Positions 1 through 10,384 are shown, counted from the first letter of the stretch. The stretch is 59,965 bases of DNA from Staphylococcus simulans (GCF_003043455.1 NZ_PZGG01000007.1:1-59965); one strand, 5' to 3'. The notes: generated by a model from the sequence alone, not told the origin. Translations and numbers: made by a program.

Positions 1-332
1 CATCAATGATTCTTATCGCAAATGGTAATTTTGTTGGAGGTAGTAGAATTCCTTTAGAAGACTTGTCACCTTGCGATGGTAAAATGAATATCTTTTTATT
101 CAAAAATCATAACATGAGTTTAATTAAAGATTTCTTCCATGTGAAAGACAGTATGAACTGGAATGATATCACTGAAAACATGACATTAGTGTCCACAGAT
201 GAAGCTACTTTAGAAACGACTCCGAACACTAAAATGGATATTGATGGTGAAATTTTATTTGATACCCCTGCTGAAATTAAATTATTAAAAGATAAAGTAG
301 AATTACTGTATGTAGATATAGAAAATGAATAA
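1..332 (+). CDS. Diacylglycerol kinase family lipid kinase, C-terminal part
   Basis: This is the C-terminal 110 residues or so of a YegS/DgkB-type lipid kinase. The reading frame is open at the left window edge, so the catalytic N-terminal domain lies outside. The visible part begins with the conserved ANGNFVGGS segment, a hallmark of the second beta-sandwich domain, where family members usually read NGxxxGGG. It ends with the MDIDGE segment and a short beta tail, which is the usual end of the family. Such enzymes phosphorylate diacylglycerol or related lipids at the inner membrane face. Family membership is fairly sure; the substrate cannot be told. A strong hairpin terminator follows directly. 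Confidence 0.75.
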   Translation, partial: SMILIANGNFVGGSRIPLEDLSPCDGKMNIFLFKNHNMSLIKDFFHVKDSMNWNDITENMTLVSTDEATLETTPNTKMDIDGEILFDTPAEIKLLKDKVELLYVDIENE

Positions 333-340
333 GAATAGAA

Positions 341-375
341 AACGGGAGTGTACGTATGAATTGTACACTCCCGTT
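341..375. terminator. Bidirectional rho-independent terminator
   Basis: Perfect 13-bp stem (AACGGGAGTGTAC at 341-353 with its complement at 363-375) and a 9-nt loop. It sits between the convergent lipid kinase and brnQ ends and probably serves both. Confidence 0.8.
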
Positions 376-389
376 CTAGATTTATAGAA

Positions 390-1733
390 TTATTCTTTTT
401 CGTAAACGATTGGTTTTTGATTTTTTGCGCCTAAGCTGATTAAATACCCGATAATCACAGCTACAATCGCAATTGGGAACCATTCTAAGCTATTGCTTGC
501 AAGTGGTAATTTGCTCCAAGCTCCGAAATGAATCCATTCTTTAGCAACCGCAACGCTAATTAATGATGTAATTGTAATAACAATAATTGTAAATTGTTGG
601 ACGATTGGTTTCATTGGAACAAATCGTGCCATTAAAATTAGTAATACTGTTGTAATTCCGATTGGATATAAAATCATCAATACTGGAATTGAAAGTTGAA
701 TCACTTGGTTTAAACCTAAGTTAGCAAGTACTAAACTGATACCAGTGAAACCTAATACATAAGCTTTGTAAGAGATTTTAGGGAAAATACTATTGAAGTA
801 CTGACTTACTGATACTACAAGTCCACAAGCTGTTGTTAAACAAGCAAGTGCAACAATGATACCTAATAAGTATTTACCGAATTCACCATAACCAGTTCCT
901 GCAATTGTAGTCAGTAAGTATGTACCGACGTTTTGGTCATGGGCTGCTAAATCTTTTAATTTCTCTGGTGAGACAACCATATGGTTACCGATATAGCCTA
1001 GAGAAATATAGATAAACATCAAACCAGCAGCTGCAATCACACCTGCCATTGCTGTTTGTCTAAAGATTGTATCTGCGTGTGTCACCCCTGTTGCTTTAAC
1101 TGCATTCACCACAATCATAGAGAAAGCAATTGCCGCAATTGCATCCATTGTAAGATAACCTTGTGTAAAGCCTTGAGAGAAACCAGTTAATGTTGATGTA
1201 TATGCTTCTGTACCATGGCTTGATGGATTACCACCAAAGTCCATAAATCCTTTAATAATCATAGCAATAATTGTAATCAACAATGCTGGTGTTAATAATG
1301 AACCGATACGGTCTACCATTTTACCAGGACTCAAGCAAAGGTATAATACCACTGCGAAATAAATAACTGAGAAGATAAATAACGCAATTGGACTGCTTGT
1401 ATTAATAATCGGTGTGACTGTCATTTCAAACGAAGTCGATGCTGTACGTGGAATCGCGAACAACGGTCCGATTGTTAAATAAATAGCCACTAGGAATACT
1501 ACTGAAAAGATAGGTGATATTTTATTGAACGATCCGATATAACCTTGTTTATCTAAAGCACCTACTACCACACCTAATAACGGAAGCCCGATTCCCGTTA
1601 ATACAAATGCGAGAATAGCCGGCCAGAAATAGTGACCGCTATCTAGTCCTAAGTTTGGTGGGAAGATAAGGTTTCCGGCGCCAAAGAAGATGGCAAATAA
1701 GGTAAACCCGATAATCCATGTGTTTTTATTCAT
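390..1733 (-). CDS. brnQ: Branched-chain amino acid:cation symporter BrnQ
   Basis: BrnQ/LIVCS family carrier that imports leucine, isoleucine and valine with a cation across the cytoplasmic membrane. The 447-aa length is normal. The N-terminus carries the family-typical stretch [11 protein letters not shown] (about residues 17-27), followed by some twelve hydrophobic segments. Start ATG is preceded by GAAGGAGC. It is a single-gene unit: the lipid kinase converges from the left and a terminator-like hairpin closes the VWA gene on its upstream side. A CodY-type box lies about 80 bases upstream, which fits known CodY repression of brnQ genes in S. aureus. Staphylococci have several BrnQ paralogues and I cannot say which this is. 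Confidence 0.93.
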   Translation of the reverse strand: MNKNTWIIGFTLFAIFFGAGNLIFPPNLGLDSGHYFWPAILAFVLTGIGLPLLGVVVGALDKQGYIGSFNKISPIFSVVFLVAIYLTIGPLFAIPRTASTSFEMTVTPIINTSSPIALFIFSVIYFAVVLYLCLSPGKMVDRIGSLLTPALLITIIAMIIKGFMDFGGNPSSHGTEAYTSTLTGFSQGFTQGYLTMDAIAAIAFSMIVVNAVKATGVTHADTIFRQTAMAGVIAAAGLMFIYISLGYIGNHMVVSPEKLKDLAAHDQNVGTYLLTTIAGTGYGEFGKYLLGIIVALACLTTACGLVVSVSQYFNSIFPKISYKAYVLGFTGISLVLANLGLNQVIQLSIPVLMILYPIGITTVLLILMARFVPMKPIVQQFTIIVITITSLISVAVAKEWIHFGAWSKLPLASNSLEWFPIAIVAVIIGYLISLGAKNQKPIVYEKE

Positions 1734-1810
1734 TTTGATGTGCTCCTTCTGTTACTATAAATCTTAAATATTGCTTTATTTTAGCATAACGCACTAGGAA
1801 ATGCCATATA

Positions 1811-1825
1811 AACTTTCAGAAAATT
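1811..1825. promoter_or_regulatory. CodY box upstream of brnQ
   Basis: AACTTTCAGAAAATT matches the CodY consensus AATTTTCWGAAAATT at 14 of 15 positions. It lies about 78-92 bases before the brnQ start, just upstream of an extended -10-like TGCTAAAAT on the minus strand. The motif is seen; repression by CodY under branched-chain amino acid and GTP sufficiency is inferred. Confidence 0.65.
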
Positions 1826-1895
1826 TAAAAAGTATCACGCAAAATTTGTTACATAATCAGTGAAATATGTCATTTTACTAATTTTAAAACAAAAT

Positions 1896-1947
1896 AATAC
1901 GCATACAATCAACAAGATAACGTCTTATTGTGTTTTGTATGCGTATT
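1896..1947 (-). terminator. Hairpin terminator after the VWA gene
   Basis: 13-bp perfect stem (AATACGCATACAA at 1896-1908, complement at 1935-1947) with a long loop. On the minus strand it is followed by a T-rich tract (ATTTTGTTTT). It lies 11 bases after the VWA gene stop. Confidence 0.6.
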
Positions 1948-1958
1948 GTATATGGTCT

Positions 1959-3851
1959 TTAGACAGACTTCAATAATAGTTTTTTCAATAAAGGTGAAAG
2001 TTGACTCGGCAAGTTCTCTACACCTTCTACAAATAAAGCGTATTGACCATAGATATTATGAATTGTACGTTCAATATCTTCAGTGATTTCTTCTTGGCTT
2101 AAGAATACGTTGAATACTTCAACACCATATTTTCTGGCTTCTTCAACTGCTTCATACGTATCAATAATTCCATCTTGATTATAATTATATGCTGAAGGCT
2201 CACCATCAGAAAAGATAATTAAAAATTGTTGATGATGCGGTCTGCTTAATAAGCGTTCGCTTGTTATTCTGATTGCAACCCCATCTCTATTATCATCTTG
2301 AGGTGTTAATTCCATTATTCTCGCACTGTCTTTTGAGCCGATTGAATAATTATAGTTGATGATTTCATCAATAATGTTAGGTTGAGATTTATCATCAGCA
2401 TCAAATGCATCTTCATTAAATGCTAATACTTCATGTTTTACATTCAGTTTTTTCAAGGTTTCATGGAATAATACAACACCTTTAATTGTCTCATCCATTT
2501 TATCAATCATACTTGCTGAAGCATCAACTAATAAAGTGAAGGTCGCATCGAAAGAACGGCTTAAATCTTGTTTTTTATAAAACATTTTGTATTGGTCATC
2601 TATAAACCAATTGATTAAATCTCTTTGTAGACGCCCTTTTGTCAAATTATGACGTTCATCTACTTGTTCACGTTCTATTGTTTTTTCAATGATTTGTGTT
2701 AAGTCTTTAATTTCGTACTGCACTTCTCGTTCTACTTCATGATATGCTGCACGGTCCTCAGTTGTAATTTCTGGCACATTCCACTTAATTTCAACATTTT
2801 CATTGATGCCTTTTAATGCAAAAGGCTGTGCTGAAGCGCCTGTTTGACCGCCTGATTCATTATCTATCGTATCGTTTGAACCTTTACCTTTTTTAGTCAT
2901 CATATCCGTCATATCATCAGAAGCATCGCCCTCACGTGCATTGTCATTATCACTGACAGCTTCACTATTTTCACCTTCATGCAATTCCATTTCTAAATAA
3001 GAACCACCTTGAGATTTAGAATCTTGTGCTTTGGTATCAGCTTCAGCTGTTTCGATGTCATCCTCTTCTTCTGTGTCATCTTTGCCATCAACATTGGCTG
3101 CATCGACACGTTTTAAATCTTCGAATGTTTGAGCTTGAAGTTCTTTATACACTTTACGTGGGATATAATAGTACTCATTTAACATGTCTTCATCTAATAA
3201 CTCATCGAGCTGATACATAATACGTTCAGCTAGGAATTTATTATCTTCAGATGTGTAATTCATAAAGAAATTAGGCAGATACATATACATACTCTGTAAT
3301 ATTGGATCTAAATCAGGTCTAATACTAGGAACCTCATAGAAATCTTCAGTCAACAGTGATTTCTCTAAATATAAGAAGATTAAATCTGTATAAGTGGTTT
3401 TTGTACGGTAGACACTGATTTGTGATTCTGTATAATTAAGACGAATTTGTTTACGCAAAGCAATTGCATCTTTCATGCTGGGACGAATTTTCACAATCGC
3501 ATTCAAAACACGCATATCTTCTAATAATTTAAAGACTTGTTTGAAGAAACTTGGGTGTTTGAATTCTTGATTATCTAACACTTCATTTACTATAAATTCA
3601 TCCATTAAACGATAGCCATATGTTGCAAGTAAAACATCTGTTTTCAACCCAGTAATTTCAATATGACTGGGACGGTGTGTCCAGAAGACACTGGCGATTA
3701 ATTCATTTTCAATCGGATCGTAATAAGGGAACTTTTGAATTTTGACATGCGTTTGATTATTTTCTAAAAGTAAACGTGCAAGGTCTTGCAGCATCATGAC
3801 TTTTTTAGCATCTAAGATTTCATCATTAAATTTGATAAATCGATTGGTCAT
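1959..3851 (-). CDS. VWA-domain protein, CobT/NorD-like partner of a MoxR-type ATPase
   Basis: A 630-aa cytosolic protein with a C-terminal von Willebrand factor A domain. The metal-ion-dependent adhesion motif DASAS is at residues 443-447, and a second acidic site FSDGEP is near 547-552. Residues about 250-345 form a very acidic, low-complexity linker (D/E/S rich). The N-terminal 240 residues are mostly helical with no motif I can name. The layout matches the CobT/NorD/CbbO group, which works with a MoxR-family AAA+ ATPase as a chelatase-like or activase machine. Its ATPase partner is encoded 12 bases upstream. No NO reductase, RuBisCO or cobalt-chelatase gene is nearby, so the client is unknown. 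Confidence 0.8.
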   Translation of the reverse strand: MTNRFIKFNDEILDAKKVMMLQDLARLLLENNQTHVKIQKFPYYDPIENELIASVFWTHRPSHIEITGLKTDVLLATYGYRLMDEFIVNEVLDNQEFKHPSFFKQVFKLLEDMRVLNAIVKIRPSMKDAIALRKQIRLNYTESQISVYRTKTTYTDLIFLYLEKSLLTEDFYEVPSIRPDLDPILQSMYMYLPNFFMNYTSEDNKFLAERIMYQLDELLDEDMLNEYYYIPRKVYKELQAQTFEDLKRVDAANVDGKDDTEEEDDIETAEADTKAQDSKSQGGSYLEMELHEGENSEAVSDNDNAREGDASDDMTDMMTKKGKGSNDTIDNESGGQTGASAQPFALKGINENVEIKWNVPEITTEDRAAYHEVEREVQYEIKDLTQIIEKTIEREQVDERHNLTKGRLQRDLINWFIDDQYKMFYKKQDLSRSFDATFTLLVDASASMIDKMDETIKGVVLFHETLKKLNVKHEVLAFNEDAFDADDKSQPNIIDEIINYNYSIGSKDSARIMELTPQDDNRDGVAIRITSERLLSRPHHQQFLIIFSDGEPSAYNYNQDGIIDTYEAVEEARKYGVEVFNVFLSQEEITEDIERTIHNIYGQYALFVEGVENLPSQLSPLLKKLLLKSV

Positions 3852-3863
3852 AAAAATCCCTCA

Positions 3864-4655
3864 CTAAAAGTTCAATTCTATTGCATTAATAATAGCTTGC
3901 TGTTCACGTTCATCTTCTAATTTGTCTATAATTGCACGTTGAATTGCACGTTCAATAGGCATGACTGTTGCTAAATCACTCATGTCAATCAAGGCACGAA
4001 TACTTGCTGCTTCTTCAGAAATTTGTCCTTGTTTTGTCATGGTACGTAAATCTTCATTAAATGCGACTATTTTTGAAATGAGTGCATCATCTTCTAAGCG
4101 GCTTTGTTCTTTGATGACTGTTTTTAATGTTTCGCCATCAATGTAATCGACATGAATGACAACGAAACGGTTTTTTAAAGCCTCATTCATCGGTAATGTA
4201 CCCACATAACCTTCATTAATTGCCGCAATCACATTGAAGCCAGGTTTTGCTTTGATAATCTCACCAGTGAATGGGTTTGTCAGACTACGACGATAGTCTA
4301 GCACACCGTTTAAGATAGGAAGTGTTTCAGGTTTTGCCATGTTGATTTCATCAATGTAAAGAATATGTCCTTCCTTCATTGCTTGGATAACAGGTCCATC
4401 AATAAAGACAATTTCTTGATTGCCGTCTGGACTTGTTTGGATCGTTTTAAAACCAAGTAAACTTTCAGCATCTAAGTCTACAGAACAATTGACTTGATGC
4501 ATTGGAATATTGATATCTTCACTTAATGACTCTGCAAGTTTCGTTTTACCTGAACCCGTCGGTCCTTTTAATAAAATATTCTTATTTAAGCGCATCATTG
4601 CATATGCGTCACCAAATACTGTTTTATCGGCATTAATATACTGATGTTGTGCCAT
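3864..4655 (-). CDS. MoxR-family AAA+ ATPase (NorQ/CbbQ-like)
   Basis: 263-aa AAA+ ATPase. Walker A GPTGSGKT is at residues 31-38 and Walker B ILYIDE at about 98-103, followed by INMAKPE, typical of MoxR/CbbQ proteins. Such ATPases remodel a client enzyme with a VWA-domain partner, and that partner follows after 12 bases, so the two form an operon. The start ATG has AAGGAGAAATTTTAA upstream. A hairpin terminator at 4689-4715 separates the pair from the VOC unit, so it likely has its own promoter. ATPase class is sure; function is not known. Confidence 0.85.
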   Translation of the reverse strand: MAQHQYINADKTVFGDAYAMMRLNKNILLKGPTGSGKTKLAESLSEDINIPMHQVNCSVDLDAESLLGFKTIQTSPDGNQEIVFIDGPVIQAMKEGHILYIDEINMAKPETLPILNGVLDYRRSLTNPFTGEIIKAKPGFNVIAAINEGYVGTLPMNEALKNRFVVIHVDYIDGETLKTVIKEQSRLEDDALISKIVAFNEDLRTMTKQGQISEEAASIRALIDMSDLATVMPIERAIQRAIIDKLEDEREQQAIINAIELNF

Positions 4656-4688
4656 TTAAAATTTCTCCTTTTCATACATCAAAAAATA

Positions 4689-4715
4689 GACCGAGGCACA
4701 AAATGTGCCCAAGTC
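4689..4715 (-). terminator. Rho-independent terminator after the 67-aa gene
   Basis: Stem GGCACA/TGTGCC (4695-4700 with 4704-4709) plus outer GAC/GTC pairs. On the minus strand it runs into TATTTTTT. It closes the VOC/67-aa unit. Confidence 0.65.
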
Positions 4716-4745
4716 CTTAATCGAATGTTTAGATCAAAATGCTCA

Positions 4746-4949
4746 TTAAACCTCTTTAAAATACTCTTTATAGTAACCGCCAACTTTACCTGAGTTATCA
4801 ATGATTTGATAATATTCTTCAGTTTCGTTAACGACATCATATTGTTTTCCAACAGTTAACATATCAGATACTGTAAATTTTTTAGCGTCTGTATGAAGTA
4901 CTTCTACTTTTTTAATTGGTTGTTTGTCTTTCCATTCTTCGTGTAACAT
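4746..4949 (-). CDS. Conserved small protein, DUF6501-like
   Basis: 67-aa cytosolic protein with no transmembrane segment or cysteine. It looks like a small beta-barrel (the C-terminal half alternates hydrophobic and polar residues around YDVVNETEEYYQIIDNSG), similar to the DUF6501 family of Firmicutes; that assignment is from memory. The ATG is preceded by GAAAGGAATGTGAACAT. It follows the VOC gene after 25 bases, so the two are probably cotranscribed. No function is known to me. Confidence 0.7.
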   Translation of the reverse strand: MLHEEWKDKQPIKKVEVLHTDAKKFTVSDMLTVGKQYDVVNETEEYYQIIDNSGKVGGYYKEYFKEV

Positions 4950-4974
4950 ATGTTCACATTCCTTTCTTTGCAGC

Positions 4975-5790
4975 TTATGCTTTTTCTAAAGTTAAGATGA
5001 ATGACAATCCGCTATTTTCTGTAATACGAACTGATTCAGAATCTTGTTGTTCGAGTGTTTGATAAGGGATGCCGATTGTTTCTAGTTGTTGAACCGCATT
5101 ACGGTATTCTTGTTTAGATTGCGTACTGAATTCGATTTGTTCGACCGAACCGTATTCTGGTAAATTAATCGGTTCTGTAGCTTGGAAGATATGCAATTCT
5201 CCGCCTAAGCCGCCTTCTCCAATTCGAAATACTTGTACTTTAAAGTCATCATCTGTAGTCGGTGTGTATTCAGCAAAATGATCTAGGCCGAATACTTTAG
5301 ATAAAATCGATGAAGTCAACAACATTTCGTTGACTTGAACAATCACTGGACCGAGACCTTGGATTTGGTGAAGCGGATTCACTGTTCCATCGTCTGTCGG
5401 CATACCTAATGGTACACCACTATTATTCTCATTAGAATAGATATCAAAGAATTGTCCATTACCGTCTTTGAACTCGAAATGTTTATTGTTGTTCATTTCA
5501 GTAACATCACCATATTTGATTTCATTTTGGTCTAAAATGGTTTGATACTCATCTAAACCTAAATCTGATGGTGTTCTTAAACCGACACTTAAGACATGAT
5601 TGTTTTCTGTTGAATAGTTTGGTACTTCAATAAAATGTATTCTTGTACCTGGACTTAAAAATGCATCGCCAAATCGTACTGCATTTTTTGAACCTTGTCT
5701 TTCATAATTCAATCCTAAAATATCATGAAATAAATAAATTGATTGTTCTAGATTTCGAGTACCTATTGTGACACTTCGTAAACCTGTCAT
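4975..5790 (-). CDS. VOC (glyoxalase/dioxygenase) superfamily protein
   Basis: A 271-aa protein made of two vicinal-oxygen-chelate modules, about residues 1-120 (MTGLRSVTIGTRNLEQSIYL start) and 145-265. Family members bind a metal through His and Glu residues and act on glyoxals, catechols or antibiotics; I cannot tell the substrate here. The longest frame starts at a GTG three codons earlier. I prefer the ATG because AAGGTG lies 8 bases before it, while the GTG falls inside that Shine-Dalgarno sequence. It leads a two-gene unit with the 67-aa protein. Confidence 0.8.
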   Translation of the reverse strand: MTGLRSVTIGTRNLEQSIYLFHDILGLNYERQGSKNAVRFGDAFLSPGTRIHFIEVPNYSTENNHVLSVGLRTPSDLGLDEYQTILDQNEIKYGDVTEMNNNKHFEFKDGNGQFFDIYSNENNSGVPLGMPTDDGTVNPLHQIQGLGPVIVQVNEMLLTSSILSKVFGLDHFAEYTPTTDDDFKVQVFRIGEGGLGGELHIFQATEPINLPEYGSVEQIEFSTQSKQEYRNAVQQLETIGIPYQTLEQQDSESVRITENSGLSFILTLEKA

Positions 5791-5925
5791 TTTACCCACA
5801 CCTTCTTTTGTGATTTCTCATTCATTATAACTTAAATAGAGTGGTTTTTGTATGATGAAGTGTTCAATGAATGAATTCAATCAAAATAAGGTATAGTAAT
5901 AATATATAGGATCAGAAATAGCATG

Positions 5926-5949
5926 TTTGATCTGTAAAATTGGATCAAA
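5926..5949 (+). repeat. Inverted repeat touching the ribosome binding site of the 59-aa gene
   Basis: TTTGATC (5926-5932) and GATCAAA (5943-5949) can form a 7-bp hairpin with a 10-nt loop. It ends one base before GGAG of the following gene. It might tune initiation, or be an operator; this is inference. Confidence 0.45.
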
Positions 5950-5963
5950 GGAGATGATAGATT

Positions 5964-6143
5964 ATGCTTACTTTCTGGATATTATTCGCTTTAACAATAC
6001 TAGTAGCAGCATACTCTGGTATTAACTACTTCACGGGTAAAATTAAAGAAAACGCGAAGTTTAAAAAACAACATTTCGGAGTGTTATGTATCGTATTTGT
6101 TATTCTTGCGATTATAGAACTTGTTGTTTTCAATGTGTTGTAA
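5964..6143 (+). CDS. Small membrane protein, 59 aa, two transmembrane segments
   Basis: An open frame from ATG 5964 to TAA 6143 encodes 59 residues. Residues 1-23 and 38-59 are strongly hydrophobic and are separated by a basic, polar loop (TGKIKENAKFKKQ), giving a helical hairpin. AAAGGAGATGATAGATT upstream is a good ribosome binding site, and a strong terminator begins 8 bases after the stop, so it looks like a complete single-gene unit on the plus strand. It sits between the divergent VOC unit and odhB. I do not recognise a named family. It would be missed by a 60-aa length cut-off. Confidence 0.75.
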   Translation: MLTFWILFALTILVAAYSGINYFTGKIKENAKFKKQHFGVLCIVFVILAIIELVVFNVL

Positions 6144-6150
6144 AGATATA

Positions 6151-6205
6151 AGCAGCGATGATTGGTTTCTTAATGACTTAAACCAATCTCGCTGCTATTT
6201 TTTGT
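6151..6205 (+). terminator. Rho-independent terminator after the 59-aa gene
   Basis: 17-bp stem with one bulged T (6151-6168 with 6180-6196), GC-rich base AGCAGCGA/TCGCTGCT, then TATTTTTTGTTATTTT. Confidence 0.85.
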
Positions 6206-6230
6206 TATTTTAATAGGATTGTTGTAATTA

Positions 6231-6260
6231 AAAATGCGACGGCAAAACTGCCGTCGCATT
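6231..6260 (-). terminator. Rho-independent terminator of odhAB
   Basis: 12-bp perfect stem (AATGCGACGGCA at 6233-6244, complement at 6249-6260) with loop AAAC. On the minus strand it is followed by TTTTAATTAC. It lies 30 bases after the odhB stop. Confidence 0.8.
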
Positions 6261-6289
6261 AAGGTTTGTAATATGATTTACTCTATAGA

Positions 6290-7555
6290 TTAAGATTCTA
6301 AAAGTAGGTCTTCAGGGCTTTCGATAAGCTCTTTGATTGTTTTCAAGAATCCTACTGCCTCTTTACCATCGATAATTCTGTGGTCGTAGCTTAAAGCAAG
6401 GTACATCATAGGACGGTTCTCAATAGTGTCTTTATCAATTGCGATTGGACGTGTAATGATTGAGTGCATACCTAAGATAGCTGCTTGGCTTCCGTTGATG
6501 ATTGGTGTAGACATCATAGAACCGAAGATACCGCCGTTTGTGATAGTAAATGATCCGTTCATTAAGTCGCCAAGTGATAATTTATTGTCACGTGCTTTAA
6601 CAGCTAAGTCTGCGATTGAACTTTCGATTTCCGCAAAGTTTTTCTTATCACAGTCACGTACGAATGGCACGATTAAACCGTTATCTGTAGATACCGCAAT
6701 ACCGATATCATAGAATTGTTTAGTAATCATGTCTTGACCATCAATTTCAGCGTTCACTGCAGGATATTTTTTCAATGCTGCAACGGCTGCTTTTGTGAAG
6801 AATGACATGAAGCCTAATTTTGTGCCATCATGATCTTTGATAAATTGTTCTTTTTTACGTTTACGTAAGTTCATTACATTCGTCATGTCTACTTCGTTGA
6901 ATGTAGTCAGCATCGCTGTATTATTAGATACTTCTAATAATTTTTTAGCTGCTGTTTGTTTACGACGAGACATTTTTTCACGAATGACTGGTTTGTTTGG
7001 TGTACTGCTTTGTGGTTTTGCTGGTGCTTCTGATTTAGCTGGTTCCGCTTGTTTTTGGTTACCTTGTTGTTGACGATCAATGTCATCTTTACGTACAACA
7101 TCGTTACCTTTAGAAGCTACTTCTGCTAAATCGATACCTTTTTCACGTGCATATTTACGTGCAGATGGTGTTGCATTGACACGTTGGTCATTTGAAGCAC
7201 TTTCTTTTTCTGAAGATTTATCAGCTTCTGCTGGTTCAGATTTCTCTTCTGATTTTTCTTCAGATTTTGGTGTTTCTTCTTTTTTGTCATCAGATGAAGC
7301 TGAAGATGATGAACTGCCGCTGCCTTCCTCTACAGTTGCGATTGCTTGTCCTACTTCAACAGTATCACCAGGTTCAGCTAAGTGTTCTTGTAAAACACCT
7401 GCTTCTTCAGATACAACTTCAACATTGACTTTATCTGTTTCTAATTCGACAACAGCTTCACCTTTGTCTACTGAATCACCTGGATTCTTCAACCATTCAG
7501 CTATTGTACCTTCTGTAATAGATTCTGCTAACTCTGGAACTACGATCTCAGACAT
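6290..7555 (-). CDS. odhB: 2-oxoglutarate dehydrogenase E2, dihydrolipoamide succinyltransferase
   Basis: E2 core of the 2-oxoglutarate dehydrogenase complex; it transfers the succinyl group from lipoamide to CoA in the TCA cycle. Residues 1-75 are the lipoyl domain with the lipoylated lysine in ETDK (Lys42). A Ser/Glu/Lys-rich linker covers about 78-125. The E1/E3-binding domain is about 127-165 ([17 protein letters not shown]). The rest is the catalytic domain, ending with YDHRIIDG (His392 and Asp396). 421 aa is normal. It follows odhA after 12 bases in the classic odhAB operon, and a terminator closes the unit. The start has AGGGGGAAATTAGT upstream. Confidence 0.96.
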   Translation of the reverse strand: MSEIVVPELAESITEGTIAEWLKNPGDSVDKGEAVVELETDKVNVEVVSEEAGVLQEHLAEPGDTVEVGQAIATVEEGSGSSSSSASSDDKKEETPKSEEKSEEKSEPAEADKSSEKESASNDQRVNATPSARKYAREKGIDLAEVASKGNDVVRKDDIDRQQQGNQKQAEPAKSEAPAKPQSSTPNKPVIREKMSRRKQTAAKKLLEVSNNTAMLTTFNEVDMTNVMNLRKRKKEQFIKDHDGTKLGFMSFFTKAAVAALKKYPAVNAEIDGQDMITKQFYDIGIAVSTDNGLIVPFVRDCDKKNFAEIESSIADLAVKARDNKLSLGDLMNGSFTITNGGIFGSMMSTPIINGSQAAILGMHSIITRPIAIDKDTIENRPMMYLALSYDHRIIDGKEAVGFLKTIKELIESPEDLLLES

Positions 7556-7567
7556 ACTAATTTCCCC

Positions 7568-10363
7568 CTAATTTTTGTTAAGACTCTCTTCGATAATAGA
7601 TTTTTGAACGAGTTTATGATTTTCTCCGTCACCTTCAGCTGGCGCAGAACGTTTAATACGACCGCTATATTGTAATTCGTATTGATCGCTAGCGATATCA
7701 CTTAAGTAAGGATAAACGAACAACCAAGCACCTTGGTTTTGCGGTTCTTCTTGAACCCATGCAATTGTTTCAAGGTTTGGTAATTGATCAATAATTGCTT
7801 TGATTTCGTCAGCTGGGAATGGATATAAGCGTTCTACCGCAATCAATAAAATCGATTCATCCGGTTCTTTTTGCAGACGTTCTTTCAAATCAATAAACAT
7901 TTTACCTGAAGCTAAAATTACTTTTTTAACTTTGCTTGCTTCATGTTCTTCTGGCAAGATTGGTTCGAAATGACCTTGTGTAAATTTATCAATAGTATCA
8001 GCTACAGTTTTATTTCTTAATAAACTTTTCGGTGACATTACAACTAATGGACGCATCGCATCAGTATCCAAGCTTGCAGCTTGTGCACGTAATAAGTGGA
8101 AATAGTTACTTGAGCTAGATAGATTTACAACAGTCGCGTTATTCTCAGCTGAAAGTTGTAAGAAACGCTCTAATCTTGCTGATGAGTGTTCTGGACCTTG
8201 TCCTTCGTATGAATGTGGTAAGAACAATGTTAGACCAGAACGTTCGCCCCACTTCGCATAACTGCTGAATAAGAAGTTATCGAACATCATTTGAGCCATA
8301 TTCGCAAAGTCGCCATATTGAGCTTCCCAGATATTCATAGTACCCTTGTTTTCAACATTGTAACCGTATTCGAAGCCTACAACAGCTGCTTCAGATAGCG
8401 GTGAGTTATGAACATCGAAAGATGCACGTTGATTTGGAACATGTTGTAAAGGCACATATTCTTCACCAGTATCAGGGTTATGCAATACCGCATGTCTGTG
8501 GCTGAAAGTACCACGTTCACTGTCTTGACCAGTTAAACGAATTGGTGTGCCATCTTGCATGATTGTCGCAAATGCAAGTTGTTCGGCTTGTGCCCAATCT
8601 ACTAAACCATCTTCTTTTTCAAATGGTTCTCTACGTTTTTCTAAAACTTTGTTTAACTTTTTCAAGACTTCAAAACCTGTTGGATATGTTAATAATGCAT
8701 CATTGATTGATTTCAATTCTTCGAAATCAAATTGACGATCATCAGGTTGAAGTGGCAAGTCGACATTGTCTGGTTTAGACATATCTTGCGTTGTTGTCTT
8801 GTCATTATTGTCGATTTTGTCATGAGCTGCACGTAGTTCTTTTTGCACGTCATCTAAGATTTCATTTTTTTCATCATCAGAGATAATGCCTTCTTCAACA
8901 AGTTGATCACCATAAATATGATCTACTGTTGGATGCTTACGAATCGCATGGTAAGGAATTGGATTCGTAATTGATGGTTCATCCATTTCATTATGACCAT
9001 AACGACGGTAACCAACTAAATCGATAACCACATCTTTATTGAATTCTTTTCTGAAGTCCATTGCGATATCAATGGCTTCAATTGTTGCTTCAACATTATC
9101 TGCATTGACATGCATAATCGGTACATCATAACCTTTTGCGACGTCTGTAGAATATGTTGTTGAACGACCATCTTGCGGCTCTGTAGTGAAACCGATTCGG
9201 TTGTTTGTAATAAGGTGCAATGAACCGCCTGTTGAATACCCCTCTAAGTTGCCTAAGTTCATTGTTTCAAAGTTGATACCTTGACCTGGATAAGCAGCAT
9301 CACCATGGATTAATACTGGCATAGATTTGCTGAAATCTGTTTGTACTTTGCCGCCTTGATGACGGTCATCTTGTACAGAACGTGTTTTACCTAATACAAC
9401 TGGTGAAACGATTTCTAAGTGACTTGGGTTGTTAGCTAATGAGATGCGTTGCTCTATACCATAAGTGTTAGTTGTTTTCGTACCGCCTAAGTGATATTTA
9501 ACGTCACTTGTCCATGCTGAACCAGATGTTAATTCTAGACTGCCGTCTTGTGGTAAGAACTTCATTGGATCAGTATGCATGAATTCAGAAATCATCATTT
9601 CATAAGGCTTTTCTAACACATGCGTTAAAACGTTTAGGCGTCCACGGTGTGCCATACCTATTTGAATATTTTGAATTTCTTCTTTAGCCGCACGACTTAA
9701 GATTTGTTGCAGCATTGGCACAAGGGTATCTACACCTTCAATAGAGAATCGCTTTGCCCCTACAAAGTTTTTATGAAGATATTTCTCGAAACCTTCAACA
9801 TGTGCTAATGTTTTGAATAATTCTAACTTTTGACTTTTATTTAAATTTGCTTTATATGGCGTTTCAATACGTCGCTTGAGCCAAGCGCGCTCTTTATTGT
9901 TGTTAATGTGTGTGTATTCGAAAGCAATCGGCCCTTTATAACGCTTCTCCATGCGTTGGATTGCTTCGTAGGCATTGTCATAAATATCAGAAAAATGATC
10001 TGACACAATGCCGGAAGAAATTTGTTCTAAGTCTTCTTTTGTTAAATTGAAATCTTCAAGTGTCAATCTAGGAACATTTTTACGTTCTGGTCGATTGACT
10101 GGATAAATATCTGCTTGCAGATGCCCATATTGTCTGATGTTATCGATTAAACGCATAACTTGTTTAATTGTCATATCATCAGAACTTGATGAAGGTGCTG
10201 CAGCCACCTCTCTGTTGTCATTGTTAATTGTACTAAATAAAATTTGTAAATCTTCAGAGACAGAAGTTGGATCTTGTAGATATTGATCGTATAAATCAAT
10301 AATTACCCCTAAGTTAGCTCCGAAATTTACAGGTGCTTCACTAACCTGTGTATATTTCGTCAT
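7568..10363 (-). CDS. odhA: 2-oxoglutarate dehydrogenase E1 (thiamine diphosphate-dependent)
   Basis: E1 component that decarboxylates 2-oxoglutarate with thiamine diphosphate and succinylates the E2 lipoyl group. 931 aa is the staphylococcal/Bacillus length. Seen motifs: [12 protein letters not shown] (residues 235-246), [10 protein letters not shown] and [14 protein letters not shown], all typical of the SucA/OdhA active site. The ATG has GGAGGGAGTAAT upstream. It is first in the odhAB operon. A near-cre sequence lies 22 bases before the start, which would fit carbon catabolite control of the TCA cycle. A terminator upstream isolates it from arlS. Confidence 0.97.
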   Translation of the reverse strand: MTKYTQVSEAPVNFGANLGVIIDLYDQYLQDPTSVSEDLQILFSTINNDNREVAAAPSSSSDDMTIKQVMRLIDNIRQYGHLQADIYPVNRPERKNVPRLTLEDFNLTKEDLEQISSGIVSDHFSDIYDNAYEAIQRMEKRYKGPIAFEYTHINNNKERAWLKRRIETPYKANLNKSQKLELFKTLAHVEGFEKYLHKNFVGAKRFSIEGVDTLVPMLQQILSRAAKEEIQNIQIGMAHRGRLNVLTHVLEKPYEMMISEFMHTDPMKFLPQDGSLELTSGSAWTSDVKYHLGGTKTTNTYGIEQRISLANNPSHLEIVSPVVLGKTRSVQDDRHQGGKVQTDFSKSMPVLIHGDAAYPGQGINFETMNLGNLEGYSTGGSLHLITNNRIGFTTEPQDGRSTTYSTDVAKGYDVPIMHVNADNVEATIEAIDIAMDFRKEFNKDVVIDLVGYRRYGHNEMDEPSITNPIPYHAIRKHPTVDHIYGDQLVEEGIISDDEKNEILDDVQKELRAAHDKIDNNDKTTTQDMSKPDNVDLPLQPDDRQFDFEELKSINDALLTYPTGFEVLKKLNKVLEKRREPFEKEDGLVDWAQAEQLAFATIMQDGTPIRLTGQDSERGTFSHRHAVLHNPDTGEEYVPLQHVPNQRASFDVHNSPLSEAAVVGFEYGYNVENKGTMNIWEAQYGDFANMAQMMFDNFLFSSYAKWGERSGLTLFLPHSYEGQGPEHSSARLERFLQLSAENNATVVNLSSSSNYFHLLRAQAASLDTDAMRPLVVMSPKSLLRNKTVADTIDKFTQGHFEPILPEEHEASKVKKVILASGKMFIDLKERLQKEPDESILLIAVERLYPFPADEIKAIIDQLPNLETIAWVQEEPQNQGAWLFVYPYLSDIASDQYELQYSGRIKRSAPAEGDGENHKLVQKSIIEESLNKN

Positions 10364-10384
10364 ATTACTCCCTCCACAATATAT

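Noticed and set aside
7080-7571. 163-codon plus-strand open frame opposite odhB, Ser-rich
   Set aside because: It mirrors the low-complexity Ser/Glu/Lys linker and lipoyl domain of odhB; no ribosome site, and the odhB frame is certain.
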